The notes: generated by a model not told the origin, from the sequence alone. A stretch of DNA of 10,317 nucleotides from JBHHXG01 sp046756985 (GCA_046756985.1 JBHHXG010000057.1:1-10317), one strand, 5' to 3'; counted from the stretch's first letter, positions 1 to 6,316 are shown. A program made the numbers and translations.

Positions 1-374
1 TGGCTTTTGGCAGGCTGGGGAATTTCATCAATGGTGAGCTATGGGGCAGGGTGACAGACATGCCATGGGGCATGGTGTTCCCCCATGCCGGACCCGAGCC
101 TCGCCATCCCAGCCAGCTGTATGAAATGACACTGGAAGGCATCGTGTTGTTTTTTCTGCTGTGGTCCACGCGCCATAAAGACTGGCCGGTTGGAACACGT
201 GTGGCGCTGTTTCTCACCGGCTATGCGATTGCCCGCATCTTCTGTGAAAACTTTCGCCAGCCGGACGCGCATATCGGTTTTCTCCTTGGACCACTTACCA
301 TGGGCATGGCGCTTTCCTCTGTCATGTTGCTGGCAGGAGCTATATGGCTGTTTCTGCTGTTCCGTCGCCACTAA
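1..374 (+). CDS. lgt: Prolipoprotein diacylglyceryl transferase, C-terminal part (5' truncated by window edge)
   Basis: The reading frame runs from base 3 to a TAA at 372-374 and gives about 123 residues. Lgt is an inner-membrane enzyme that transfers a diacylglyceryl group from phosphatidylglycerol to the lipobox cysteine of prolipoproteins, the first step of lipoprotein maturation. The visible start carries the Lgt signature GRLGNFINGELWGR, with the conserved Arg and Asn-Gly-Glu. The family pattern HPSQLYE (about residues 37-43 of the fragment) and two hydrophobic C-terminal helices (around VLFFLLW and SSVMLLAGAIWLFLLF) follow, as does the RIFCENFRQPD segment between them. The N-terminal half lies outside the window. 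The methyltransferase gene begins 34 bases downstream on the same strand, so the two may be cotranscribed. The family call is firm; only the fragment can be judged. Confidence 0.96.
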   Translation, partial: AFGRLGNFINGELWGRVTDMPWGMVFPHAGPEPRHPSQLYEMTLEGIVLFFLLWSTRHKDWPVGTRVALFLTGYAIARIFCENFRQPDAHIGFLLGPLTMGMALSSVMLLAGAIWLFLLFRRH

Positions 375-408
375 GACCAGCCCCGGGCCTGCGAGGGGAA
401 AGACGGCT

Positions 409-927
409 GTGAACTGGGCGCTGATCCGGACCGTCATTATCCTGCCGGGCAATGCGCTGGTATTCATACCAGCCATCATTGTATGGATGAGCCGCGACAC
501 AACCTATGCCGCCAGCCTGCCCGACCTTGGGCAACTGCTGTTCTGGTGTGCCCTGGCAATCTTCTGTATGGGAATGGCTATGGCGGTCTGGACAGTCAGG
601 CTTTTTCTGACATTTGGCGAAGGAACGCCTGCGCCCTGGAATCCTCCACAGCGGCTGGTTGTCCGTGGCCCTTACCGGTATGTCCGCAACCCGATGATCA
701 GCAGCGTGCTGGCCATGCTTCTGGCGGAAGCGCTGATGTTTCAGTCCCTGCCTCTGGCTGCATGGATGGCAATATTCTTTGGGTTAAACGCAGTTTATTT
801 TCCGCTTGTGGAGGAAAAGGGGCTGGAAAAGCGCTTTGGAGATGACTACCGGGAATACAAGGCGCATGTGCCGCGCTGGATTCCAAGATTGCGGCCCTGG
901 AACCCCGGCGGACCCAATCAGGAATAG
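409..927 (+). CDS. Isoprenylcysteine carboxyl methyltransferase (ICMT)/phospholipid methyltransferase-type membrane protein
   Basis: This is a 172-residue membrane protein. I chose the GTG at 409 because a GAGGGGA ribosome binding site lies at 392-398, and because an earlier in-frame start at 190 would sit deep inside lgt. Hydrophobic helices are visible at about residues 7-27, 42-62 and 98-132. The C-terminal half has the family hallmarks: GEGTPAPWNPPQRLVVRGPY and then RYVRNPM (residues 70-96), a Glu-Glu pair (135-136), the FG..Y..Y pattern (143-150) and VPRWIPR (154-160). In this superfamily that region binds S-adenosylmethionine and the Glu-rich helix lies near the active site. Substrates in bacteria are mostly unknown. 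A bacterial protein of this kind need not methylate prenylated proteins; a lipid or small isoprenoid is equally possible. Its position just after lgt suggests a role at the membrane, but that is inference. The fold assignment is confident; the substrate is not known. Confidence 0.88.
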   Translation: MNWALIRTVIILPGNALVFIPAIIVWMSRDTTYAASLPDLGQLLFWCALAIFCMGMAMAVWTVRLFLTFGEGTPAPWNPPQRLVVRGPYRYVRNPMISSVLAMLLAEALMFQSLPLAAWMAIFFGLNAVYFPLVEEKGLEKRFGDDYREYKAHVPRWIPRLRPWNPGGPNQE

Positions 928-1143
928 TTATGCAGTAAGTTTTGCTTCGATCTCGGCAACTGGAATTTCTTCGTGGCTGGCGCGGGCTACATTAAAAATA
1001 AACGGCCAGAAACAGGCCTCGCGAATAAAATACGCCTTGTTGCCAAGATAACTTACGCATACACCATCCGCCTTGCGGTCAACACAAAAGCTGCTGACCT
1101 GCGAAAAGGCATCGGCGATGATTTTGGCTCGGGAGGTATTCAT
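928..1143 (-). CDS. Small hypothetical protein, 71 residues
   Basis: This minus-strand frame encodes 71 residues, starting at the ATG read from 1143 and ending with TAA at 930-928, exactly abutting the stop codon of the convergent methyltransferase gene. It is believable because an AAGGAGA ribosome binding site lies at 1156-1150, seven bases before the ATG, and a TATAAA hexamer lies just upstream. I do not recognise the family. The product is soluble-looking, with three cysteines (20, 29, 44), an aromatic-rich middle (SYLGNKAYFIREACFWPFIF, residues 31-50) and an acidic helical-looking tail (EEIPVAEIEAKL). No signal peptide or clear membrane helix is seen. Plus-strand frames across the same bases lack a good ribosome binding site and were not accepted. 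The function is unknown. Confidence 0.6.
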   Translation of the reverse strand: MNTSRAKIIADAFSQVSSFCVDRKADGVCVSYLGNKAYFIREACFWPFIFNVARASHEEIPVAEIEAKLTA

Positions 1144-1163
1144 GGCATGTCTCCTTCGTTCCT

Positions 1164-1169
1164 TTTATA
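1164..1169 (-). promoter_or_regulatory. Candidate -10 element for the 71-residue gene
   Basis: On the minus strand the hexamer reads TATAAA, five of six matches to the sigma-70 -10 consensus, and sits about 20 bases upstream of the ATG at 1143. There is no good -35 at 16-18 bases; the nearest TTGAAG is 20 bases away. A transcript starting about 7 bases downstream would have a very short leader, so this is a weak candidate. Confidence 0.25.
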
Positions 1170-1183
1170 TCGGCTACTTGGCA

Positions 1184-1199
1184 GGCATTCTTCAATGCC
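1184..1199. repeat. Short perfect inverted repeat upstream of the 71-residue gene
   Basis: GGCATT and AATGCC flank a CTTC centre, a perfect 6+6 inverted repeat. It overlaps the place where a -35 region for the 71-residue gene would lie, so it could be an operator. It is immediately followed by a palindrome, GTCATGAC, at 1201-1208. Both could also be chance; nothing in the window identifies a cognate regulator. Confidence 0.35.
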
Positions 1200-1256
1200 C
1201 GTCATGACAGGTCTGTGACACCACTCACCATCGTTTCCGGGATCATCTGCTCTGAA

Positions 1257-1279
1257 AAACTGGCGTAAGACGCCGGTTT
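1257..1279. other. Hairpin in the leader of the kinase gene (possible weak terminator)
   Basis: The plus-strand RNA can form a 10-bp stem with one G-U pair, AAACTGGCGT against ACGCCGGTTT, closed by an AAG loop, ending 45 bases before the kinase start at 1325. The plus strand has only three T's after the GC core. The minus strand has five T's (1259-1255) after a weaker stem with one mismatch. It is terminator-like in the minus direction and could also be a leader structure of the kinase mRNA. No clear promoter was seen for the kinase gene in 1144-1324. Confidence 0.4.
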
Positions 1280-1324
1280 GAGTAGCCTCGCCGGCCATGC
1301 GTGGTGACCAGAAAAGGAAGCAGG

Positions 1325-3883
1325 GTGAGAAAACTAACTTTTATTAAACAGGGTTGGTTTGTTGTCGGGTTTCTGTTCCTTGTGCTTGTTGTTGCCAAGG
1401 CAGTAAATTTGCCGCTGCTGATGCATGTTGAGGGCGCACTTTATGATGCCGGCCTGCACCTGACGCACCGTATTGCCGGTGCTGCTGATGATATTGTTAT
1501 TATCAATGTGGATGGTGTGAGTCCGGCCGAATCAGACAACCGCTTCAGCCTGAGACAGCAGCTGCGCGAGCTACTGCGCACCCTTGCTTCCGCCAGGCCG
1601 AAAGCAGTGGGCCTGATCATGCCGCTTACCGACAGCCAGCCTGTCCCGGGTCTGGATTATTTTGAAAAATTCAACGAAATCGCTGACGGCCTGATGGCCA
1701 AGCGGATGCCTAAAACTTCGGCTGAAATCAAATCCCTTGCAAGAAAGGCGGCAAAGGCGCTGGATATTGACCAGCAGCTGGCCAAAGCGATTCGAGACAC
1801 CCGGAATATTTACCTGTCGATGGATCGGTCCAATGTCCCGCTGATGGATGAAGCATCGGCTGAAGCACTCAGCCGTCACCGTATCAAAGAATTTGTCCCC
1901 GCCAAGCCTGGAGTGATACGAGACCTTCTTATCTGGCTGGCCGGGGCAACGCCGCCTGTTGCCGCGCCATCGTTTCACCTGCCCCTGGCTGCCTTCAACA
2001 AGCAGGCCTCGGGCATAGGAGACGCCCATCTGGTGGACCGTCCAGACAGGGTTGTCCGCAGTATTTCGCTGATCACCCGATATCAGGACCAGTATTACCC
2101 TTCCCTTGTACTGCAATTAAGCAAACAGTTGCTCGCAGGCAAAACCGGGGGCATTGCTGTTGAGGCGGAGAAACATGTCAGCCTGGGCAAGTATTCGGTG
2201 CCGATTGGCTCCGACTTCGGCCTTCTCTCAGCCTTCTATTCGAAAGAAAACGGGCAGTTGCCTTTTGCGATGTTTACCTCTTCTGAAATTCTTTCCGGCA
2301 AAGTCTCGCCTCATGTATTCCGGAACAAGATCATTCTGGCCGGCTATGACGGCGCCCAAACCTTCCAGACAACGGTCGGGCAGATGGGGCGGCTTGAACT
2401 GACCGCCCATGCCCTTGCCAGCATCCTGAATCAGGATTTTTACAAGCGTCCGCTGTCATTTGCATGGATCGAACTGCTGCTGATGCTATTTATCGCCGCC
2501 TATCTTGCCATTGTTGTGCCAAAGGCGCGCGTGCTTCTGACAGCGTTTACTTCGCTGCTTCTCCTATTTGTGCTGGTTGGCAGCGAACAATACCTGCTGA
2601 TCGCCAGACAGAGCTGGCTGCACGCCGGTGCCCCCGCAATGCTGCTGGTTCTCGGTTACATGACACTGGCGGCGCAGCGTATTTACAGGACACAGCATTT
2701 CAGACACCTTGCCGACTCAGCCTATACCAATCGTGAACTTGGCCTTTCCTACCAGGAACAGGGACGGTTGGACAAGGCCATGGCCTGTTTCCGAAAACTG
2801 CCCGCTGATGAGGCCAATATGGAATTAATCTACAACCTGGCCCTTGATTTTGAACGTAAGCGCAAATTCAACAAGGCCGCCGCGGCCTATGAACACATTC
2901 TGAAGACAACGCCTGCCTTCAAAGACGCGCAGGCCCGCAAGATCAAGGCCGAGCAGCTTGAGCGCAATGTCTTGCTGGGTACGGGTACATTCGCTGCCAG
3001 CTCACTGCTCGTCGATGGTATGGATCAGCAGCCAACACTTGGCCGCTACGAACTGGTGGGTGAGCTTGGCAAAGGTGCGATGGGCGTGGTGTATCTGGGC
3101 CGTGATCCGACAATTGACCGGACCGTGGCCATCAAAACACTGGCCTTGTCACAGGAATTTGAAGAGGAGGAACTCAAGGATGTTAGCAGCCGCTTTTTTA
3201 ACGAGGCCGCTGCCGCAGGCCGGCTGAATCATCCGAATATTGTCACCATTTATGATGCCGGTGAAGATCATGACCTGGCCTATATCGCCATGGAATACAT
3301 CGAAGGCAAGCCCTTGAGCGCCTTCACCAAAGCTGAGAACTTGTTGCCGGTCGCCGATACCATGCGGATGATGGTTGATGCCGCCAGCGCACTGGATTAC
3401 GCCCACCAGCAGAATGTTGTGCACCGTGATATCAAGCCGGCAAATATCATGTATAACGAAGCGAATCAGAGCATCAAGATCACCGACTTCGGCATTGCGC
3501 GTATCACATCAAGCAGCCGGACCAAAACCGGTGTGATTCTGGGCACACCCAGCTTTATGTCGCCTGAGCAAATGGCTGGCAAGCCCGTGGACGGGCGCTC
3601 GGATATCTTCTCTCTGGGTGCGACGATGTTCTTTCTGTTAACCAGCCAGAGGCCCTTCCAGGCAGATTCCATCGCCGCGCTGTCCTATCAGATCATGACG
3701 GAGAAGCATCCCGATATTGTAAAACTCAGGGAGGGCATACCGGTCTGTGTCCGCAATATCATTGACAAGGCGCTGCACAAGGACCACGAAAAGCGTTATC
3801 AGACCGGGGCAGCAATGAAGCGGGCCCTCCAGCGTTGTCTGAAAAACGTGGAGGCAGAAGGCGATACACAATCAGCGCAGTAG
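1325..3883 (+). CDS. CHASE2 domain-containing membrane Ser/Thr protein kinase with TPR-like region
   Basis: I chose the GTG at 1325 because AGGA at 1315-1318 lies six bases before it; GTG codons at 1301 and 1304 lack a ribosome binding site. The product is 852 residues. The order is: N-terminal membrane helix (about 10-28); extracytoplasmic CHASE2 sensor domain (about 35-370), with the typical IVIINVDGVS start and the RNKIILAGYDGA segment; three membrane helices (about 379-398, 403-419, 432-450); two TPR-like units (about 466-535, with YQEQGRLDKAMACFRKLP); then a Hanks-type kinase (about 574-830). The kinase has a glycine loop GELGKGAMGVVYLG (579-592), VAIK with Lys604, HRDIKPAN with catalytic Asp702, DFG with Asp721, and SPE for the APE motif. 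It therefore looks active. The activation segment is rich in Ser/Thr (SSSRTKTG), including a T-x-T pair like the autophosphorylation sites of PknB-type kinases. The ligand and protein targets are unknown. The 3' end overlaps the convergent channel gene by 12 bases. Confidence 0.93.
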   Translation: MRKLTFIKQGWFVVGFLFLVLVVAKAVNLPLLMHVEGALYDAGLHLTHRIAGAADDIVIINVDGVSPAESDNRFSLRQQLRELLRTLASARPKAVGLIMPLTDSQPVPGLDYFEKFNEIADGLMAKRMPKTSAEIKSLARKAAKALDIDQQLAKAIRDTRNIYLSMDRSNVPLMDEASAEALSRHRIKEFVPAKPGVIRDLLIWLAGATPPVAAPSFHLPLAAFNKQASGIGDAHLVDRPDRVVRSISLITRYQDQYYPSLVLQLSKQLLAGKTGGIAVEAEKHVSLGKYSVPIGSDFGLLSAFYSKENGQLPFAMFTSSEILSGKVSPHVFRNKIILAGYDGAQTFQTTVGQMGRLELTAHALASILNQDFYKRPLSFAWIELLLMLFIAAYLAIVVPKARVLLTAFTSLLLLFVLVGSEQYLLIARQSWLHAGAPAMLLVLGYMTLAAQRIYRTQHFRHLADSAYTNRELGLSYQEQGRLDKAMACFRKLPADEANMELIYNLALDFERKRKFNKAAAAYEHILKTTPAFKDAQARKIKAEQLERNVLLGTGTFAASSLLVDGMDQQPTLGRYELVGELGKGAMGVVYLGRDPTIDRTVAIKTLALSQEFEEEELKDVSSRFFNEAAAAGRLNHPNIVTIYDAGEDHDLAYIAMEYIEGKPLSAFTKAENLLPVADTMRMMVDAASALDYAHQQNVVHRDIKPANIMYNEANQSIKITDFGIARITSSSRTKTGVILGTPSFMSPEQMAGKPVDGRSDIFSLGATMFFLLTSQRPFQADSIAALSYQIMTEKHPDIVKLREGIPVCVRNIIDKALHKDHEKRYQTGAAMKRALQRCLKNVEAEGDTQSAQ

Positions 3884-4975
3884 TTTCCGTGCCATCACGG
3901 CAACAAACAGCGCGATGACAATGGCGCCGACCCATGCCTCGGAAGTACTGAGCAGCCGCATCCATGGGTGTCCCGGGCCATACGACAGGTCGCCATAACC
4001 CAGGGTTGCAAAGGTTGTGAATGAGAAATACAGGGCGCTGCTGAAATCTGAGCTCTCCCCTGGCCCGCCAATCAGATAATACGCCAGGGCATAGCCAGCA
4101 CTGATCAAAACGCTCAATGAAACCAGACGGGAAGGCCGGGTGCCGTAGCCTGCCATCCAGGCCCAGGCAATATCCCTGAGCCACAGCCATGCGGCTTTTG
4201 GTGAGAAATGTCTGGCAATTTGTGGCCAGCGGATGAACTTGCGGTGCGCCGTGCGTTCCCTGAGCAAATAGCGGTCTGCAATGTGCCAGATATCCGCCTG
4301 CTGATAGGCCATGCGCAGACTGTGATATAAATCGGGCAGCTGCTGCAACGGAATGCAGCGGTTTTTCCAGCGCCTGAGAAGCGACATATCGAAGCGCGTT
4401 TGATAATCCACCCGCATGTCCTGGAGTTTCGCGCCTTCCAGATACATGCCACGGCAATCACTACCACACAGATTGGGCGCAATGAATTCCGCCCCAAGCA
4501 GGCAGGCATGTTCCAGATCGGAACCGACAAACCGGGTTGCAATCCCTTCGGAATGGGCAAACACCGCTTCACGCAAATCGCACGCCTCAAAGCCGGCATA
4601 GGAAAGCCGTGTCATGCCGAGATGTGCGCAGCGCAGATTGCATTGATAAAAGCGGGCGAAACTGAGCTGCATTTTGGTCAGTGACCGGGTTGCGTACAAA
4701 TTCTCCTGATAAAAGCGAAGGCCGCGCAAATCTTCCGGATCCAGCACCCAGAAGGTGCCCGGCTGAACTGCATCCCGGGGATAGACTGGAAAGTCATATG
4801 GATCGGTATTCTCCGGATGTTCAATCACATAATGCTCCAGAATGGGACAGATATCAGCCGAACCCTTGATATGATCAAGAATTTCTGCATACACCCGTTG
4901 CCCCAGTTCGGTTTCCCAGCGGTGAATCAAAAACCGTTGCGTCAATAAATCGAATTTGTAGCGCTGCCTTTCCAT
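3872..4975 (-). CDS. Pentapeptide-repeat potassium channel-like protein (two-helix ion channel)
   Basis: The product is 367 residues if it starts at the ATG read from 4975. That start is preferred because GGAGG lies just upstream (4983-4979, only three bases away) and because a possible -10 lies at 5008-5003. ATGs at 4993 and 5002 would add six or nine residues and have no ribosome binding site. Residues 97-191 form about 19 in-register pentapeptide repeats with Leu/Phe/Cys at the centre (for example ARFYQ, CDLRE, SDLEH, AKLQD), expected to fold as a right-handed beta helix. A charged helical linker (about 214-255) follows. Then come a membrane helix (282-302), a pore loop with the potassium selectivity filter TLGYGD (324-329) and a second membrane helix (344-363). 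This is the inner-membrane 2TM/P Ion_trans_2 type. The role of the repeat domain is unknown; gating or partner docking is inference. The gene converges with and overlaps the kinase gene and diverges from xthA. Confidence 0.9.
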   Translation of the reverse strand: MERQRYKFDLLTQRFLIHRWETELGQRVYAEILDHIKGSADICPILEHYVIEHPENTDPYDFPVYPRDAVQPGTFWVLDPEDLRGLRFYQENLYATRSLTKMQLSFARFYQCNLRCAHLGMTRLSYAGFEACDLREAVFAHSEGIATRFVGSDLEHACLLGAEFIAPNLCGSDCRGMYLEGAKLQDMRVDYQTRFDMSLLRRWKNRCIPLQQLPDLYHSLRMAYQQADIWHIADRYLLRERTAHRKFIRWPQIARHFSPKAAWLWLRDIAWAWMAGYGTRPSRLVSLSVLISAGYALAYYLIGGPGESSDFSSALYFSFTTFATLGYGDLSYGPGHPWMRLLSTSEAWVGAIVIALFVAVMARKLLR

Positions 4976-5002
4976 TGCCCTCCACCCGGCCATGTTTTCC
5001 AT

Positions 5003-5008
5003 ATTCTA
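5003..5008 (-). promoter_or_regulatory. Candidate -10 element for the channel gene
   Basis: The minus strand reads TAGAAT, one mismatch from TATAAT. Transcription starting about seven bases downstream would give a leader of roughly 20 bases to the ATG at 4975 and would exclude the ATG at 5002. No convincing -35 is present at the usual spacing, so confidence is low. Confidence 0.3.
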
Positions 5009-5042
5009 GCGGACATGATGGTTTTCTGCTTGAGACCGGCAG

Positions 5043-5056
5043 GCTGGCAGGCCAGC
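5043..5056. repeat. Palindrome just upstream of xthA
   Basis: GCTGGC-AG-GCCAGC is a perfect 6+6 inverted repeat ending eight bases before the xthA ATG. It occupies the space where the ribosome binding site would be, and the only purine-rich alternative, GGCAGG, lies inside it. It could be an operator, a small RNA hairpin limiting translation, or chance in GC-rich DNA. Confidence 0.3.
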
Positions 5057-5064
5057 ATCAGCGC

Positions 5065-5826
5065 ATGCGTATGGTAACCTGGAATGTAAATTCGCTGAAT
5101 GTGCGGCTGCCTCATGTACTGGATTACCTCAAACAGCGTCAGCCCGATATACTGGCGTTGCAGGAAATCAAACTACCGGATGAGAGATTTCCAACATCAG
5201 AGATCGCCGCTGCGGGCTACCTTGCCTGCTTTTCCGGACAGAAAACATACAATGGCGTAGCCATTATCAGCAAAACGGCAGCCAGTAACATAGTCACCGA
5301 CATACCTGAGCTTGATGATCCACAGCGCCGCCTGCTGGCTGCATCCATCGATGGTGTGCGCATCATCAATGTGTATGTGCCGAATGGGCAGGAGGTCGAT
5401 TCGGAGAAATACGATTACAAATTCCGCTGGCTAAACGCCTTTCGTGCCTGGCTGAAAACGGAAATAGCGCAACATGACAGGCTCGTGGTACTGGGCGATT
5501 ACAACATCGCACCGGCCGATATCGATGTGCATGACCCCAAACGCTGGCAGGGCAAGATCATGTGCTCGGCTGCCGAGCGTGAGATGTTTCAGTCGCTGTG
5601 TGCCTTGGGTTTGACCGACACTGTGCGCGCATTGCATCCGGATGAACCGATGTTTTCCTGGTGGGACTATCGCCTGAATGCCTATGGACGCGGCTGGGGC
5701 ATGCGTATTGATCACATTCTGGCCACTGCTGCTCTAAGTGCCGTTGCGGCAGACGTTGACACTGACATGCGGGCACGCGAACGGCCATCGGATCATGCCC
5801 CCGTCCGGGTGCAATTCACCGCATGA
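5065..5826 (+). CDS. xthA: Exodeoxyribonuclease III (AP endonuclease, EEP family)
   Basis: This 253-residue cytoplasmic DNA-repair enzyme cuts DNA 5' of abasic sites and removes nucleotides 3' to 5' from duplex DNA in base excision repair. The start ATG at 5065 gives the family N-terminus MRMVTWNVNSLNVRLP; a second ATG lies two codons later, and neither has a clear ribosome binding site. All hallmark residues are present: Asn7, metal-binding Glu34 in LALQEIK, Tyr104 in NVYVPNG, Asp145 and Asn147 in LGDYNIAP, Asp216 in MRIDHIL, and the terminal Asp243-His244 in PSDHAPV. The FSWWDYR and GRGWGMRIDHIL segments are typical of ExoIII. Length is at the short end of the normal range and nothing is missing. 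The stop codon overlaps the yjbQ start (ATGA), so the two are probably translated together. The divergent channel gene starts 89 bases away. Confidence 0.97.
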   Translation: MRMVTWNVNSLNVRLPHVLDYLKQRQPDILALQEIKLPDERFPTSEIAAAGYLACFSGQKTYNGVAIISKTAASNIVTDIPELDDPQRRLLAASIDGVRIINVYVPNGQEVDSEKYDYKFRWLNAFRAWLKTEIAQHDRLVVLGDYNIAPADIDVHDPKRWQGKIMCSAAEREMFQSLCALGLTDTVRALHPDEPMFSWWDYRLNAYGRGWGMRIDHILATAALSAVAADVDTDMRARERPSDHAPVRVQFTA

Positions 5827-6242
5827 AACAGGCCCAGTATACGCTTTCGATTCACTGTCACGGACGAGGCATGATTGATATTACCGGCGATGTCCGGGGC
5901 TGGGTTCGGGAAGCCGGCATACAGACAGGCTTGTTGAACCTGTTTGTTCAGCATACAAGCTGCTCGCTGATGATTCAGGAAAATGCCGATCCGGATGTGC
6001 TGCGGGACATGGAGGCGTTCATGACCAGGCTGGTGCCGGACGGTGATCCGGACTTCCATCACCGGGCCGAGGGGCCGGATGATATGCCTGCCCACATCCG
6101 TATGGCGCTCACACAGGTATCGCTGACCATTCCGGTGCAGGATGCCAGGCCGGCTCTGGGCACATGGCAGGGCATCTACCTTTACGAGCACCGGCATCAG
6201 CCGATGCGGCGGCGCGTACACATGCACCTGGCGGGGGCATGA
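5823..6242 (+). CDS. yjbQ: YjbQ/UPF0047 family protein (secondary thiamine-phosphate synthase type)
   Basis: The product is 139 residues, the usual size for this small single-domain family. Family motifs are present in order: HTSCSLMIQENAD (residues 44-56), a His-containing DDMPAHIR segment (86-93), IPVQDARPALGTWQGIYL and then YEHR (103-124). The conserved histidines are thought to form a metal or phosphate site. Members are often labelled secondary thiamine-phosphate synthase because E. coli YjbQ was reported to give weak rescue of a thiE defect; the true physiological role is unsettled. The ATG at 5823 overlaps the xthA stop as ATGA and has no ribosome binding site of its own, so translational coupling is likely. 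A small hairpin follows the stop codon. Confidence 0.93.
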   Translation: MKQAQYTLSIHCHGRGMIDITGDVRGWVREAGIQTGLLNLFVQHTSCSLMIQENADPDVLRDMEAFMTRLVPDGDPDFHHRAEGPDDMPAHIRMALTQVSLTIPVQDARPALGTWQGIYLYEHRHQPMRRRVHMHLAGA

Positions 6243-6247
6243 CCTGC

Positions 6248-6267
6248 ATCACAGATTAGCCTGTGAT
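6248..6267. other. Hairpin just after yjbQ
   Basis: ATCACAG and CTGTGAT form a perfect 7-bp stem around a six-base loop (ATTAGC), starting six bases after the yjbQ stop. It is not followed by a T-run (TCTCCC follows), so it is not a standard intrinsic terminator. It may mark the 3' end of the xthA-yjbQ message or act as an mRNA-stabilising structure. Confidence 0.4.
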
Positions 6268-6282
6268 TCTCCCACATGATTT

Positions 6283-6300
6283 CACGGCTCTATGGCCGTG
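6283..6300. other. Hairpin directly upstream of the small-protein ribosome binding site
   Basis: CACGGC and GCCGTG form a perfect 6-bp GC-rich stem around the loop TCTATG. It ends seven bases before the AGGAG of the 37-residue gene. There is no downstream T-run, so it is unlikely to be a strong terminator. A processed or structured leader for the small gene is possible. Confidence 0.4.
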
Positions 6301-6316
6301 CTTAAAAGGAGAAATC

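Noticed and set aside
973..1218. Plus-strand frame of 81 codons opposite the 71-residue gene
   Set aside because: GTG start with a poor ribosome binding site; the minus-strand frame has a far better start context and fits neatly against the neighbouring stop codon.
1301..1324. Earlier GTG starts for the kinase at 1301 and 1304
   Set aside because: No ribosome binding site precedes them, whereas AGGA sits six bases before the in-frame GTG at 1325.
1571..2116. Minus-strand frame of 181 codons
   Set aside because: Antisense to the CHASE2 part of the kinase, no ribosome binding site or family features.
3759..4457. Minus-strand frame of 232 codons across the kinase/channel junction
   Set aside because: It overlaps the channel gene on the same strand in another frame and the kinase antisense. 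Its translation is rich in Arg, His and Pro with no family pattern, unlike the well-formed channel protein.
4976..5064. In-frame upstream extension of xthA to the TTG at 4975
   Set aside because: The added 30 residues resemble no ExoIII N-terminus; the family start is at the conserved MRMVTWNVNS.
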